NCBI GenBank assembly: GCA_038116745.1
Contig: JAYODW010000002.1
Location: forward strand, 1-64,000
From: JAYODW01 sp038116745
GTDB taxonomy: Bacteria > Pseudomonadota > Gammaproteobacteria > Ga0077536
DNA length: 64,000 nt
Direction: 5' to 3'
Shown here: one piece after another, positions 43,219-52,266 of the stretch
Layout of the letters: each line of letters opens with the position of its first letter
How positions within the stretch are numbered: the stretch's first letter is position 1
Made by a program: the position numbers and the translations under genes
Notes under the pieces: generated by a model
Seen by the model: only the letters and a program-made list of their open reading frames with translations
Told to the model about the DNA's origin: nothing
The model's database searches: none

Positions 43219-44241
43219 TCAGCGAACCTCGGTAAGGATCTCGCCGAACGCCTCGACGACTTCCAGACACTCGGTTCGAGAGGGGTAGTGCTTATCGCCA
43301 TTGATGGGATTGCGCGTGCGGATACACAGCCAGTCCGGGTTGACCCGCTCTTTCATCTCACCCAGGCGGTCAATCCATTTCTGCCGATTGCCAAGGCACA
43401 GGAACATGTTTTCAATCTGATCGAGCATGTCCGTCGCTTCAGCATCCGGGGAGAGCCCCTTTTCCGCATAAAAACTCCACTCTCGCACCCAGCGGTGGCC
43501 GTGTTTTTCGCGCACAGCCGGGTCGTCACTCAGCCAGCCCTCGAAACCGATGGTGATCTGGAAATCGTCTTTACCGCGTGCGGCGGCGCGCTCACGCATT
43601 TGGGCCGCCGCCGGGGCCAGCTCGTCCAGATGCGGCGGGAACCACAGGCACCAGCCCTCGTAGTTGAGCGCGCGTTCCATGGCCTTGGGTGCAAACGCGC
43701 CGATCCAGATCGGGGGGCGGGGTTTCTGATAAGGGTGAGGCATCAGGCGGACGCCCTCGTATTGGAAAAACTGCCCCTGATAATTGAATTCTTCCTCGGT
43801 CCAGGCGCCAACGATGCAATCCATGACTTCCTCGAAACGGGCACCGCGCTGTTCAAAGGGCACGCCAAAACAGCGGAAGTAATCCGGGTGGTAACCCACG
43901 CCGGCTCCGAAGATAAAGCGGCCTCGGCTCAGGTTGTCCACTGCCGCGAGCGACTCGGCCAGGTGAATGGGGTGGTGGAAAGTTGGCTGCATCACGGTGC
44001 AGGCCAGCGCCACCCGCTCGGTGCGTGCGGCCAGAGCAGTCAGCAGGGAAGTCGCGTTGGGCCACCAGGTTTCCGGCCGCTGGTGTCGTTCCGGAATCCA
44101 CAGGCCATCAAAGCCGACCTTCTCGGCCAGCTCGGCTTCGGCAATGCAGTGGTGCATGGCGTCGGCCACCGCGTCGGGCGTCGGCGCTTCGGTCTGGTCA
44201 TACACTCCGAAATGGGTGTCGGGCATGAAGGCGATTTTCAT
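43219..44241 (-). CDS. LLM-class flavin/F420 oxidoreductase
   Basis: A 340-residue luciferase-like protein. FDGLWIPERHQRPETWWPNA near 44, RFIFGAGVGYHPDYFRCFGV near 107 and PPIWIGAFAPKAMERAL near 174 are typical of the family. Substrate and cofactor are unknown. AGGAA precedes the ATG by 10 nt. It is the first gene of the long minus-strand block and diverges from the acetone-carboxylase-like operon across a 349-bp region, suggesting shared regulation. Confidence 0.88.
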   Translation of the reverse strand: MKIAFMPDTHFGVYDQTEAPTPDAVADAMHHCIAEAELAEKVGFDGLWIPERHQRPETWWPNATSLLTALAARTERVALACTVMQPTFHHPIHLAESLAAVDNLSRGRFIFGAGVGYHPDYFRCFGVPFEQRGARFEEVMDCIVGAWTEEEFNYQGQFFQYEGVRLMPHPYQKPRPPIWIGAFAPKAMERALNYEGWCLWFPPHLDELAPAAAQMRERAAARGKDDFQITIGFEGWLSDDPAVREKHGHRWVREWSFYAEKGLSPDAEATDMLDQIENMFLCLGNRQKWIDRLGEMKERVNPDWLCIRTRNPINGDKHYPSRTECLEVVEAFGEILTEVR

Positions 44242-44590
44242 GAAGCAGATGTTCCTGTGAAGTTGTGACTCAGCTTGCCGCTCCTGAAAGCGGCCATACG
44301 GTTAAGTATGCAAAAGTCTCATGCTCCTCGGGTAGGCGTCGAGCTTCCATCGTCCCGCTGCGAAATCGGCTGGAACCTGAGACGCTCTGACGCTCTGACG
44401 CTCTCGGCGAGCCGCGTCCGCTGGCCGGCGCGGCGACTGGGAGTCGAGAACAAATCCTCATGTTTTACAAGTAAATACTGGAAGCTCCTCCGAAAAAAAA
44501 ATAGACTTCGAATCCTTTAATTGGCTGGCCCCAGCGGGCCTGTGATTACTGGGCGCAAGTCCAGCGACCCATCAAATCGAGGAGACATCC
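44242..44590. promoter_or_regulatory. 349-bp divergent promoter region with tandem 8-mer repeats
   Basis: This non-coding region separates the LLM gene (minus) from the carboxylase operon (plus). It contains three perfect head-to-tail copies of GACGCTCT (44381-44404), a run of nine A (about 44494) and AT-rich sequence before the operon. I see no clear sigma-70 pair or sigma-54 GG-N10-GC promoter. Regulator binding to the repeats is possible. Confidence 0.5.
44381..44404. repeat. Three tandem copies of GACGCTCT
   Basis: The eight-base unit is repeated three times without a mismatch in the divergent promoter region. It may be a regulator-binding array or simple slippage. Confidence 0.9.
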
Positions 44591-46831
44591 ATGGCTACCA
44601 TCGCGCGCGAAGTGCTGTCCGAAGCGGCACAGAACACGACGACCAGGAGACCCACCCTCAAGGAAATGATTGCCACCCGCGACCGGCTGACCGAGCAGAG
44701 CGGGCATTACTACGGTGTCGAAGAGCTGTCTCTGCGCGACTCCGACCCCATCAAATACGAACGTTTCTACTCGAAACTCCATGCCGCTGTGCTTGCCGCC
44801 CGCGAATCGGCGCGCTTCGTGGCGGCCAGCCCGGGCTCGAGAGAAATGGGGGAATGCCTGTGGGGCATTGCCACACCGGAAGGCGACACCCTTGCTGTGT
44901 CGCTGGGTTTCCTCTCTCACACGGCCATTTTTCCAACCTCGATCCGCTACATGGCCGACCACGACTACGACGTTAACGACGGCATCGAAGACGGAGACGT
45001 TTACGCGGTCAGCGACGGTCTCACCGGGGGCGTCCCTCATCCGGGCGATTTCTACTCATTCGTTCCGATCTGCATCGACGGCGAAGTCGTTGCCTGGGCT
45101 ATCGGCATTAATCACCTGATGGAAAACGGCGCTCCGGTCGCGGGTTCCTGGGCGACTTTCTCCGTCGACACGTTCATGGACGGGCTGGTCTGTCCGCCAA
45201 TGCGCACGGGCCGGAAACTGAAGCAGGAGAGCTGGTGGCGCGCCATCTGGGAACGTCGCACCCGCGCGGCGACGATGAACATCCTTGACGACAAAATGCG
45301 CCTCGCCGGCTGCGCCATGATTCATACCGCGGCGCACAAGCTCATCGAGGAATTCGGCATTGATTACTACAAGCGCGCGATCCGCGAAGTCATAGAAGAA
45401 TCGCGACGCATGGTGGTGGATAACATGCGTGCAACCATGGTGCCCGGCACCTACAACGGCTGCGCGTTCCGCCTCGTCAAGTACGAAGGTCTGCAGAACG
45501 TCTGGTCACATGCCAACAAAAATACTCTGATTCACATCCGCGGCAGCCTGGAACCCAACGAACAGGGCGTCCTACTCGATGCTGAAGGCAGTTCAAAGTG
45601 GGGCTATCACTCGTACAACGCCACACCCGGCGGTGTGGACTGTGCCGTCTTCCTTGGCATGATTAATTCCTTCTCACACAACACGAAAGTGACTGCCGGG
45701 ATAGACCTTGCCGTGCAGCGCAACTACCCCAAGGGCAGCATCTACAACCCGGACAACGAATTCACGAGCAATGCCAACCTGTGGGCGCAGACCGTCGCGC
45801 TCAACAGCATCGGCTTCGGTGCCGTGAGCCGTGCCATGTTCAGCCGGGGTTATCTCGAGGAAGCCTTCACCGTCGACGGCAACTGGGGCGCCTTTCAGGG
45901 CGCCGGCACTACCGAAGATGGCACGAGCTACGGCTTTACCAACTTTGAATGGCTCGGCGGCACCGGGCGCGGTGCCTGGTGTTACAAAGACGGCGAACCC
46001 CTGGTCTGGGCAGCCTGGTCGCAGATGGCGACCATCGGCGACGCAGAAGAGTTCGAGTCAACCGTGCCGCCGCTGTTCTACCTCGGCCGCAAACTGCTGC
46101 CCGGATATTACGGCAGCGGTCGCTTCCGCGGCGGCCCGGGCAACTCGGCCGTGCACTGGTGCGTGCAGCCCGGGCGTCATGTCGCGTTGACCCGGCCCAA
46201 CGGCGGCATGTCGTGCACAACATCCGTAGGCCTGGGCATCAGCGGTGCCTACCCCGGACCGGCAAGTTTCATGATCTCCGCCCGCGGCACGAATCTGGAC
46301 GCCTTGATCGCTGAGGGCGAAACGCCGCGCGATGCGCGCGAACTGTTGGAAATGGTCGATGACGGTCGACTGGAAGTGAAGAACCTCGAAATCTGGAAAA
46401 CAGACTGCCCCGAACTCGCGTTAAAGGACAACGACCTGTTCGTCGACGGCGCCGGTTCCTCCGGCGGCTGGGGCGATCCGCTGGATCGGGAGCCTGGACT
46501 GGTCATTGCCGATCTGAACTCAGGTATGGCGCCGGATTACGCCTTTGTCAGCCGCATGCATGGTGTCGTCGCCACGCAAGATAGCGACGGAATGTGGACG
46601 CTGGACAGTGCCGCGACAGAGGCCAAACGCGCCGAGCTGCGGCAGGCCCGCCTGGATGAATCGGTGTCCGTCGAGGACTGGTGGAAAGCAGAGCGCAAAC
46701 ACGTTGAGCAGGGAGATTTTGCAGGCGAAGTCCGCGAGATGTACACGCAGAGCCTGAGCTTTGAGAAATTCCGCGGTGAATTCACTCGATTCTGGCAGCT
46801 GCCCTCGGATTTCGCGCTGGACGAGGTGTAA
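44591..46831 (+). CDS. acxB: Acetone-carboxylase-type alpha subunit (HyuB family)
   Basis: A 746-residue HyuB/hydantoinase-B-family protein, near the ~770 residues of acetone carboxylase alpha. The candidate metal ligands His150 and Asp153 lie in GGVPHPGDFYSF, with His175 in GINHLMENG, positions that resemble the Mn site of the Xanthobacter enzyme as I recall it. In acetone carboxylase the ketone is phosphorylated to an enol and carboxylated by carboxyphosphate, giving acetoacetate with ATP hydrolysed to AMP. The substrate here is unproven; another small ketone is possible. GAGGAG lies 8 nt before the ATG. The gamma gene follows after 3 nt. Confidence 0.88.
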   Translation: MATIAREVLSEAAQNTTTRRPTLKEMIATRDRLTEQSGHYYGVEELSLRDSDPIKYERFYSKLHAAVLAARESARFVAASPGSREMGECLWGIATPEGDTLAVSLGFLSHTAIFPTSIRYMADHDYDVNDGIEDGDVYAVSDGLTGGVPHPGDFYSFVPICIDGEVVAWAIGINHLMENGAPVAGSWATFSVDTFMDGLVCPPMRTGRKLKQESWWRAIWERRTRAATMNILDDKMRLAGCAMIHTAAHKLIEEFGIDYYKRAIREVIEESRRMVVDNMRATMVPGTYNGCAFRLVKYEGLQNVWSHANKNTLIHIRGSLEPNEQGVLLDAEGSSKWGYHSYNATPGGVDCAVFLGMINSFSHNTKVTAGIDLAVQRNYPKGSIYNPDNEFTSNANLWAQTVALNSIGFGAVSRAMFSRGYLEEAFTVDGNWGAFQGAGTTEDGTSYGFTNFEWLGGTGRGAWCYKDGEPLVWAAWSQMATIGDAEEFESTVPPLFYLGRKLLPGYYGSGRFRGGPGNSAVHWCVQPGRHVALTRPNGGMSCTTSVGLGISGAYPGPASFMISARGTNLDALIAEGETPRDARELLEMVDDGRLEVKNLEIWKTDCPELALKDNDLFVDGAGSSGGWGDPLDREPGLVIADLNSGMAPDYAFVSRMHGVVATQDSDGMWTLDSAATEAKRAELRQARLDESVSVEDWWKAERKHVEQGDFAGEVREMYTQSLSFEKFRGEFTRFWQLPSDFALDEV

Positions 46832-46834
46832 TCG

Positions 46835-47401
46835 ATGACCGACCTGAACACCTCGGTCGACGTCGATCTCATCCGACAGCTGGTCGAAGGGACGATCAGC
46901 GATCAGAACGCCGAGCGCCTGCTCAAGCTCACGCGTAAGGACCAGGATCGCTTCTTCAAATACATCGAGGTGCTGCAGGAGAGGGTGTCGTGGAATGACC
47001 CCATTCTGCTCCGCCTGGGTGACAAGCTGTACGTCGTCAGCAAAGACGGCGGCCGCCGCGTAACGCAGTGTGAATGCGGACACGAGTTCGGGGACTACCG
47101 GGAGAACTGGAAGCTGCGCTGTCGAGTCCGCACCCGAAAAACCCTGGACGAAATGGCAGAGATCTATTCGCCTGCGCCAGCGGTGCCAGAACCCGGCTGG
47201 CAGGAGATCCGGGAATTCTTCTGCCCGGGCTGCGCAACGCAGCATGCGGTTGAAGTCGTCGCGCCGGGATACCCCATAGTGTTTGAAATGTTGCCGGATC
47301 TCGACAAGTTCTATCGGGACTATCTCGGCCGGCCGCTGCCCGATGAAAGTGCTGACTGGTATGAGGACCGCTCTGCCGAAGTAACCGCCGGCTGGCGCTG
47401 A
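46835..47401 (+). CDS. acxC: Acetone-carboxylase-type gamma subunit
   Basis: A 188-residue protein of the acetone carboxylase gamma family, slightly longer than the usual ~168. Two cysteine pairs are seen, CECGHEFGD near 79-81 and FFCPGCATQHAVEV near 130, and are likely zinc ligands. Typical lines are WNDPILLRLGDKLYVV and LDKFYRDYLGRPL. Gamma separates acetone carboxylases from simple hydantoinases, so its presence supports the carboxylase call. GAGGTG in the end of the alpha gene is its ribosome-binding site. Confidence 0.88.
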   Translation: MTDLNTSVDVDLIRQLVEGTISDQNAERLLKLTRKDQDRFFKYIEVLQERVSWNDPILLRLGDKLYVVSKDGGRRVTQCECGHEFGDYRENWKLRCRVRTRKTLDEMAEIYSPAPAVPEPGWQEIREFFCPGCATQHAVEVVAPGYPIVFEMLPDLDKFYRDYLGRPLPDESADWYEDRSAEVTAGWR

Positions 47402-47416
47402 TCCCTGACCGACCAG

Positions 47417-47446
47417 GCGCAGACGGCGCGCGCCGTCCGTTTGCGC
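47417..47446 (+). other. Intercistronic nested hairpin between acxC and acxA
   Basis: GACGGC-GCGC-GCCGTC forms a perfect inner stem, and GCGCA/TGCGC flank it to extend the structure. It ends 22 nt before the acxA start codon, just ahead of its AAGGAG. It may control mRNA processing or subunit stoichiometry. Confidence 0.5.
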
Positions 47447-47467
47447 TGCAAAAAGGAGAACACTTAC

Positions 47468-49654
47468 ATGAGCACGACCGCTGCGCCTGCGGCTGTTGAC
47501 CGCGACCTGATCCTGGCGCTCGACGCCGGTGGCACCATGACAGACGCCATTCTGGTCCGGCCGGATGGGACATTCACCGTCGGCAAGGCGATCAGTCGTC
47601 GCGAGGATCCGGCGCTCAGCTATCGCGAATCCGTAGCAGATGCAGCCCAGTTGATCGGACTGGATGCCACGACCGTGCATCAGCGCTGTGCCGCCGATAT
47701 CTACTGCGGGACGGGCATGCTAAACACCATCCTGACCGGGGACGGGCGCAAGGTCGGGCTTGTCGTCACGCGAGGATTCGAGGACATCACCGTGATGGAA
47801 GGCGGCCTGACCTACCTCGGCCAAAGTCAGTCCGAAGGTCTGCACCAGCAGCTGCACAAACATACCCGGCCGCTGGTCCATCCTCGCGATGTCGTCAGCG
47901 TCAGTGAGCGCATGGGCGGCGGATGTTACCAGGGGCAGGTCCATCTGCCGGCGGGTCACACGCTGATCCCGGTGAACGAAAAACAGGTGCGCGAGGGCGC
48001 GAACAAACTGCTCGATCAGGGCTGCGAGGTGATCGGGATCCTCTTCCTGTACTCCTTCGTCGATCCCCGGCACGAGCATCAGGCCCGAGACATCATCGAG
48101 ACTATCGTCGCTGAGCGCGGACTGCAGGTGCCCGTGGTGTGCTCAGCCGACGTCGCCCCTGTAGCCAAGGAAAACAACCGACTCAAAAGCCTGTTGTTCC
48201 AGTGTTTCGCCGCCGAGCTGGTGCGCGACTCGCTGCTCGATGTCGAGATTGCGGCACAGGAGCAGGGATTCAACGGACGTCTGCTGACTCTGCTCTCCTA
48301 TGGTGGGGCGGTCAACATGGACTACCCGCGGCTCTACGAAACCATGATCTCCGGCCCGATCGGCGGGCTCATCGGAGCGCAGTTCGTGGCCGGTCAGCTG
48401 GGTCTCGATAACCTCGTTACCGCCGACATGGGCGGTACCAGCTTCGACGTCGGACTCATCGTCGAAGGCCGCACCGGGATCGTCAAAAGCGCCGACATTG
48501 CAGGACATCGCCTGGCCCTGCCGATGATGGAAATCGATTCCGTGGGTAACGGCGCCGGCTCCGTCGTATGGGTCGATGAATACAAACGCCTGCATGTCGG
48601 CCCGGAATCCGCCGGTGCCAAGGTCGGCATCTGCTACAAGTACGACCGGCTGACAGTGACCGATATCAACGTTGCCCTCGGTTATGTCGACCCGGACTAC
48701 TTCCTCGGCGGACAGGTCAGTCTGGACCGTGATGCCGCTTTGAATGCACTGCGAGAAACCGTGGCCGAACCCCTGGGCCTGGATGTCTTTACCGCAGGTG
48801 CCGGCGTGCTCGAGATCATCAACAGCGAGATGAGCGACCTGCTTCGCACCATGGTCGCGGCCAAAGGCTACGATACGCACGATTTCACGCTGCTTTACTA
48901 CGGTGGCGCCGGCCCGGTGCATATGCACGGATTTGTCGAAGGAATCGAGTTCAAAGACATCATCACCCTGCCCTGGGCCGCCGGATTCTCGGCCTTCGGC
49001 GCCGCCTGCGCCGAGTACATGCACCGCTATGACCGCGGCCTGCGGGTCCTGATCCCGGCAGACGCCAGCGCCGCGCAGCTGGCGGATACCGCGCAGGAAA
49101 TCGATAAAGCCTGGCGCGAACTCGAAGCCGACGCGCGGCACGAGATGCAGGCTGAAGGGATAGATCCCGCAACGCTGACTTTCCGCTACGGCGTCTCGGC
49201 GCGCTATATCGGCCAGATTGAGAGCTTTGAGACGGCGCTCGCCTCGGGAAAGATGGATGGCCCGGAGGACGTTAACAATCTTGTCGCCGCTTTCGAAACT
49301 ATGTACTCGAAGGTCTACCCGGAGGGCGCCAAGTTCAGCGGCGCCGGGTATTCACTGACCGAGGTCAACCTGGAGGCGATTGCGCCCAAGCCGCAGCCAC
49401 GGCTGCATCGTCACCCGTTGCGTGATGCCAGACCGGACCAGGCAGCGCACGTCGGGCAGCGGCAGGTATTTCACAAGAGCGCCTGGATCGACTTTGATGT
49501 CTGGGAGATGGCCGGACTGGAACCGGGCAACACGGTTGTCGGACCGGCAATTGTTCGAGACCCGATGACCACCGTCGTCGTCCCGCCCGGACACGAAATG
49601 CACATGGACGAATTCAAGATCCTGCGCTACCGCGCATCCCAGCCACTGAATTGA
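47468..49654 (+). CDS. acxA: Acetone-carboxylase-type beta subunit (HyuA family)
   Basis: A 728-residue ASKHA-fold nucleotide-binding subunit, close to the ~717 of acetone carboxylase beta. The N-terminal phosphate loop is LALDAGGTMTDAIL and the second is TADMGGTSFDVGLIV near 317; SYGGAVNM and YYGGAGPVHMHGF are further family signatures. This subunit activates substrate and bicarbonate with ATP. I chose the ATG at 47468 (MSTTAAPAA) because AAGGAG lies 9 nt upstream. The order alpha-gamma-beta differs from the acxABC order known from Xanthobacter and Rhodobacter. Confidence 0.9.
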   Translation: MSTTAAPAAVDRDLILALDAGGTMTDAILVRPDGTFTVGKAISRREDPALSYRESVADAAQLIGLDATTVHQRCAADIYCGTGMLNTILTGDGRKVGLVVTRGFEDITVMEGGLTYLGQSQSEGLHQQLHKHTRPLVHPRDVVSVSERMGGGCYQGQVHLPAGHTLIPVNEKQVREGANKLLDQGCEVIGILFLYSFVDPRHEHQARDIIETIVAERGLQVPVVCSADVAPVAKENNRLKSLLFQCFAAELVRDSLLDVEIAAQEQGFNGRLLTLLSYGGAVNMDYPRLYETMISGPIGGLIGAQFVAGQLGLDNLVTADMGGTSFDVGLIVEGRTGIVKSADIAGHRLALPMMEIDSVGNGAGSVVWVDEYKRLHVGPESAGAKVGICYKYDRLTVTDINVALGYVDPDYFLGGQVSLDRDAALNALRETVAEPLGLDVFTAGAGVLEIINSEMSDLLRTMVAAKGYDTHDFTLLYYGGAGPVHMHGFVEGIEFKDIITLPWAAGFSAFGAACAEYMHRYDRGLRVLIPADASAAQLADTAQEIDKAWRELEADARHEMQAEGIDPATLTFRYGVSARYIGQIESFETALASGKMDGPEDVNNLVAAFETMYSKVYPEGAKFSGAGYSLTEVNLEAIAPKPQPRLHRHPLRDARPDQAAHVGQRQVFHKSAWIDFDVWEMAGLEPGNTVVGPAIVRDPMTTVVVPPGHEMHMDEFKILRYRASQPLN

Positions 49655-49669
49655 GGGAGCACCAGTCCG

Positions 49670-50530
49670 ATGAAACTCGTCACCTTTCTGAAAAACGGCG
49701 TACCGACACTGGGTCGGGTCGAAGGCGCCGAGCTGGTTGATCTCTCCGCGGCCGGGGTCCCACAGGACATGGTCGGCCTGCTGAGCGCAGATGCGGCAGT
49801 CAGGGCGTCCGCGGCTGCGGCCAGTGGTCCTCGGATGCCGCTGGCTGACGTCGAGCTGTGCGCGCCGATCCTGAGGCCACCGAAGATCCTGGCCGTCGGG
49901 CTCAACTACCGCGATCACATCGAGGAAACCGGTCTTGAAACGCCGAAGGTGCCGCTTATTTTCAACAAGCAGTCGACTGCGGCCACCGGCCCATATGCGC
50001 CAATCCATCTGCCGCGAGTTTCTGACAAGCTTGATTACGAAGGCGAGCTCGGTGTCGTGATCGGACGACGCTGCCGCCACGTGCCGCGCGATCGCGCCCA
50101 CGAGGTCATTGCCGGCTATGCCGTCTGTAACGACGTCAGCGTCCGCGACTGGCAGATGCGCTCGCAGACCTTCACAATGGGCAAATCTTTCGACACACAC
50201 AGCCCCTTCGGCCCCTGGATCACAACGAGCGACGACATCCCCGACCCGCACGCGTTGGACTTGAAAACCTGGGTCAACGATGAGCTTCGCCAGAACTCCA
50301 ACACACGCCACCTGGTGTTCAACTGTTTCGACCTGGTGGAGCATCTCAGCACGGCTTTCACCCTTGAGCCTGGCGACCTCATTGTGACGGGAACACCGAG
50401 CGGCGTCGGGATCGGATTCGATCCGAAGAAATTTCTGAGCGCGGGGGACAGCGTGCGGATCGAAATCGAAGGACTGGGTGCGATTGAAAATACGGTCATT
50501 GCCGAGCCCGCTAGCACCACGCTCATCTGA
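49670..50530 (+). CDS. Fumarylacetoacetate-hydrolase-family protein
   Basis: A 286-residue FAH-fold enzyme. ILAVGLNYRDHIEETG near 78, DYEGELGVVIGRRC near 122 (metal-binding Glu residues), CNDVSVRDWQMRS near 153 (Asp) and DLIVTGTPSGVGIGF near 237 are canonical. The family includes acylpyruvate hydrolases, decarboxylases and 2-keto-diacid hydratases; hydrolysis of a beta-dicarbonyl carboxylation product would fit the operon. GAGGGAG is just upstream of the ATG, 15 nt after acxA. Confidence 0.9.
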   Translation: MKLVTFLKNGVPTLGRVEGAELVDLSAAGVPQDMVGLLSADAAVRASAAAASGPRMPLADVELCAPILRPPKILAVGLNYRDHIEETGLETPKVPLIFNKQSTAATGPYAPIHLPRVSDKLDYEGELGVVIGRRCRHVPRDRAHEVIAGYAVCNDVSVRDWQMRSQTFTMGKSFDTHSPFGPWITTSDDIPDPHALDLKTWVNDELRQNSNTRHLVFNCFDLVEHLSTAFTLEPGDLIVTGTPSGVGIGFDPKKFLSAGDSVRIEIEGLGAIENTVIAEPASTTLI

Positions 50531-50547
50531 ACGAGAGGTGAATTGAC

Positions 50548-51525
50548 TTGTACGCCTGGCAATTCGAGACCTACGGCCCTTATCACGAAGTTCTGCGCTG
50601 GTCGGAACGGGAGACCCCGGTGCCCGGTCCACGTCAGGCACGGGTCAGGACCCAGGCTGTATCACTGAATTTCCCCGATCTCCTGCTGTGTCAGGGTTTG
50701 TATCAGGTGCGCGCACCGCTCCCGGCGGTGCCGGGCGTTGAAGCCGTGGGTACGGTCGAGGCAGTCGGTGCAGAGTGCCCGTTTCAGGTTGGCCAGCGAG
50801 TGGTTTCATTCAGCAACTTCGGTGGACGCCTGGCCGACAGCTTTATCGCCGAGCCCGAGACCGCCTGGGTGATCCCTGACCACGTGAGTGACAGCCAGGC
50901 GGCCGCGCTGAGCGTCACCTATGGCACCTCCTACTTTGCTCTCGCCCATCGGGCGCATATTCAGCCCGGAGAGACGTTGCTCGTGCTCGGGGCCGCTGGC
51001 GGTGTAGGTCTCGCCGCGCTGCAGCTGGGCAAAGTATTCGGTGCCAGGGTTATCGCAGCGGCCAGCAGCGTAGAAAAACTCGAGCTCTGTCGGCGTCACG
51101 GCGCCGACCACACCATCAACTATCGCGATACCGACATCGTTGAGGAAGTAAAAGCCCTGACCGGCGGTCGCGGCGCCGATGTCATTTATGACCCGGTCGG
51201 GGGAGATCTCTTCGATCAGGTGAAACGCTGCATCGCCTGGGAAGGACGCATGCTTATTATCGGCTTCGCCGCGGGCCGCATCCCGCAGATTGAATGTAAC
51301 CGCATGCTGCTTAAAAACATGTCCGTCATGGGCCTTGCCTGGGGTCCCTGGGTGGAGCGCGATCCCGAACGCGGCGTGCGCTGTCAGCAGCACCTGTATG
51401 ACCTCATTCGCACCGGTGCGGTGAGGCCGGAGATCTATCGCGAGCTTCCGTTCACAGATCTTTTTGAAGGCATGCGGCTGATCGAATCCCGGGAAGTCTT
51501 CGGTAAGGTGATCATCAACCGCTGA
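50548..51525 (+). CDS. NADPH:quinone reductase-like MDR oxidoreductase
   Basis: A 325-residue zinc-free MDR enzyme with a TTG start at 50548 (YAWQFETYGPYHEVL); GAGGTG lies 7 nt upstream. VSLNFPDLLLCQGLYQVR near 32, VPGVEAVGTVEAVG near 60, VLGAAGGVGLAALQLGK near 147 and HGADHTINYRDTD are typical of QorA-like reductases acting on enones or quinones. It is the last gene of the carboxylase operon. Confidence 0.9.
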   Translation: MYAWQFETYGPYHEVLRWSERETPVPGPRQARVRTQAVSLNFPDLLLCQGLYQVRAPLPAVPGVEAVGTVEAVGAECPFQVGQRVVSFSNFGGRLADSFIAEPETAWVIPDHVSDSQAAALSVTYGTSYFALAHRAHIQPGETLLVLGAAGGVGLAALQLGKVFGARVIAAASSVEKLELCRRHGADHTINYRDTDIVEEVKALTGGRGADVIYDPVGGDLFDQVKRCIAWEGRMLIIGFAAGRIPQIECNRMLLKNMSVMGLAWGPWVERDPERGVRCQQHLYDLIRTGAVRPEIYRELPFTDLFEGMRLIESREVFGKVIINR

Positions 51526-51973
51526 ACCACAAGGTCGATTTCCGGGCTTAAGCTTGCCTGCGGAAGGCCGTCACAGGGCTTATTGCGACGCTCGAAACGC
51601 GGCACTATGATTGGTCTGCGCGCAACGCGCAGATGTTTGAGGGGAATCCGTCCAAAGACGTTGGCGATAAAACAGCCGCCCGGCCAAAGAAGCGGTGGCT
51701 TTAACGACAACTTTCACCAGTGACCATTCGAGCCCGTAGCGATCTCAGGACCTTACGTTTGTATCCGCCTCTCCTGCACTCCGTTAGTAACCCGACCACC
51801 GGGATGCGTGCGCCGCATTTGACTGATTTTTCGCTAATAAAACCAGTTTTCTTAACCCGAGGCTCCCGCAGCGCCTAGCGGGCCGGTTTCAGGACCTGTC
51901 GCCCAGCTCCTGCCGTCGGGCTGGCGACTCTTCACCGTTATTTGACGGCTGTTTTTTGCTGAGGCACACGCTT
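51526..51973. other. 448-bp intergenic region and leader of the RRM gene
   Basis: No open reading frame of credible length is found. A 7-bp hairpin TCTGCGC-GCAAC-GCGCAGA (51615-51633) lies downstream of the oxidoreductase gene and could end its transcript, though it lacks a T-run. An AT-rich stretch at 51820-51860 may contain the RRM promoter. CCGT-TATTTG-ACGG followed by CTGTTTTTT (about 51936-51957) sits right before the RRM gene and resembles a weak attenuator. Confidence 0.45.
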
Positions 51974-52240
51974 ATGGATATTTATGTAGGCAACCTGTCG
52001 TATGACATGACTGCAGAGGAGCTCCGCGAGGCTTTCGAACAGCACGGCGAAGTCGAGAGCGCGAAAATCATCACCGACCGGGACACGGGCCGCTCCAAGG
52101 GTTTCGGCTTCGTGCAGATGCCTAATCACTCAGAAGCCGAGGCAGCAGTGGCCGAGCTGAACGGCGCCATGCTGCGCGGCCGCACGGCACGCGTGAACGA
52201 GGCGCGTCCACGCAGCAATGACCGCCCACGCCGTTCCTGA
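51974..52240 (+). CDS. Small RRM RNA-binding protein
   Basis: An 88-residue protein made of one RNA-recognition motif and a basic tail. RNP2 is IYVGNLSYD near residues 3-11 and RNP1 is RSKGFGFVQM near 42-51. The tail ends RPRSNDRPRRS. Such single-RRM proteins are often cold- or stress-induced RNA chaperones. I chose the ATG at 51974, with GAGG 9 nt upstream. A long leader with possible hairpins suggests post-transcriptional control. It is unrelated to the neighbouring catabolic genes. Confidence 0.93.
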   Translation: MDIYVGNLSYDMTAEELREAFEQHGEVESAKIITDRDTGRSKGFGFVQMPNHSEAEAAVAELNGAMLRGRTARVNEARPRSNDRPRRS

Positions 52241-52266
52241 CGCTTTCATTCAGACAAGTCCATAGA

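Noticed and set aside
44381..44404. Tandem 8-mers as a CRISPR array
   Set aside because: The units are 8 bp, head to tail, without spacers; no cas genes are present.
44242..44590. Sigma-54 promoter for the carboxylase operon, expected from known acetone carboxylase regulation
   Set aside because: I found no GG-N10-GC pair with the surrounding consensus, and no AcxR-like activator gene is in the window.
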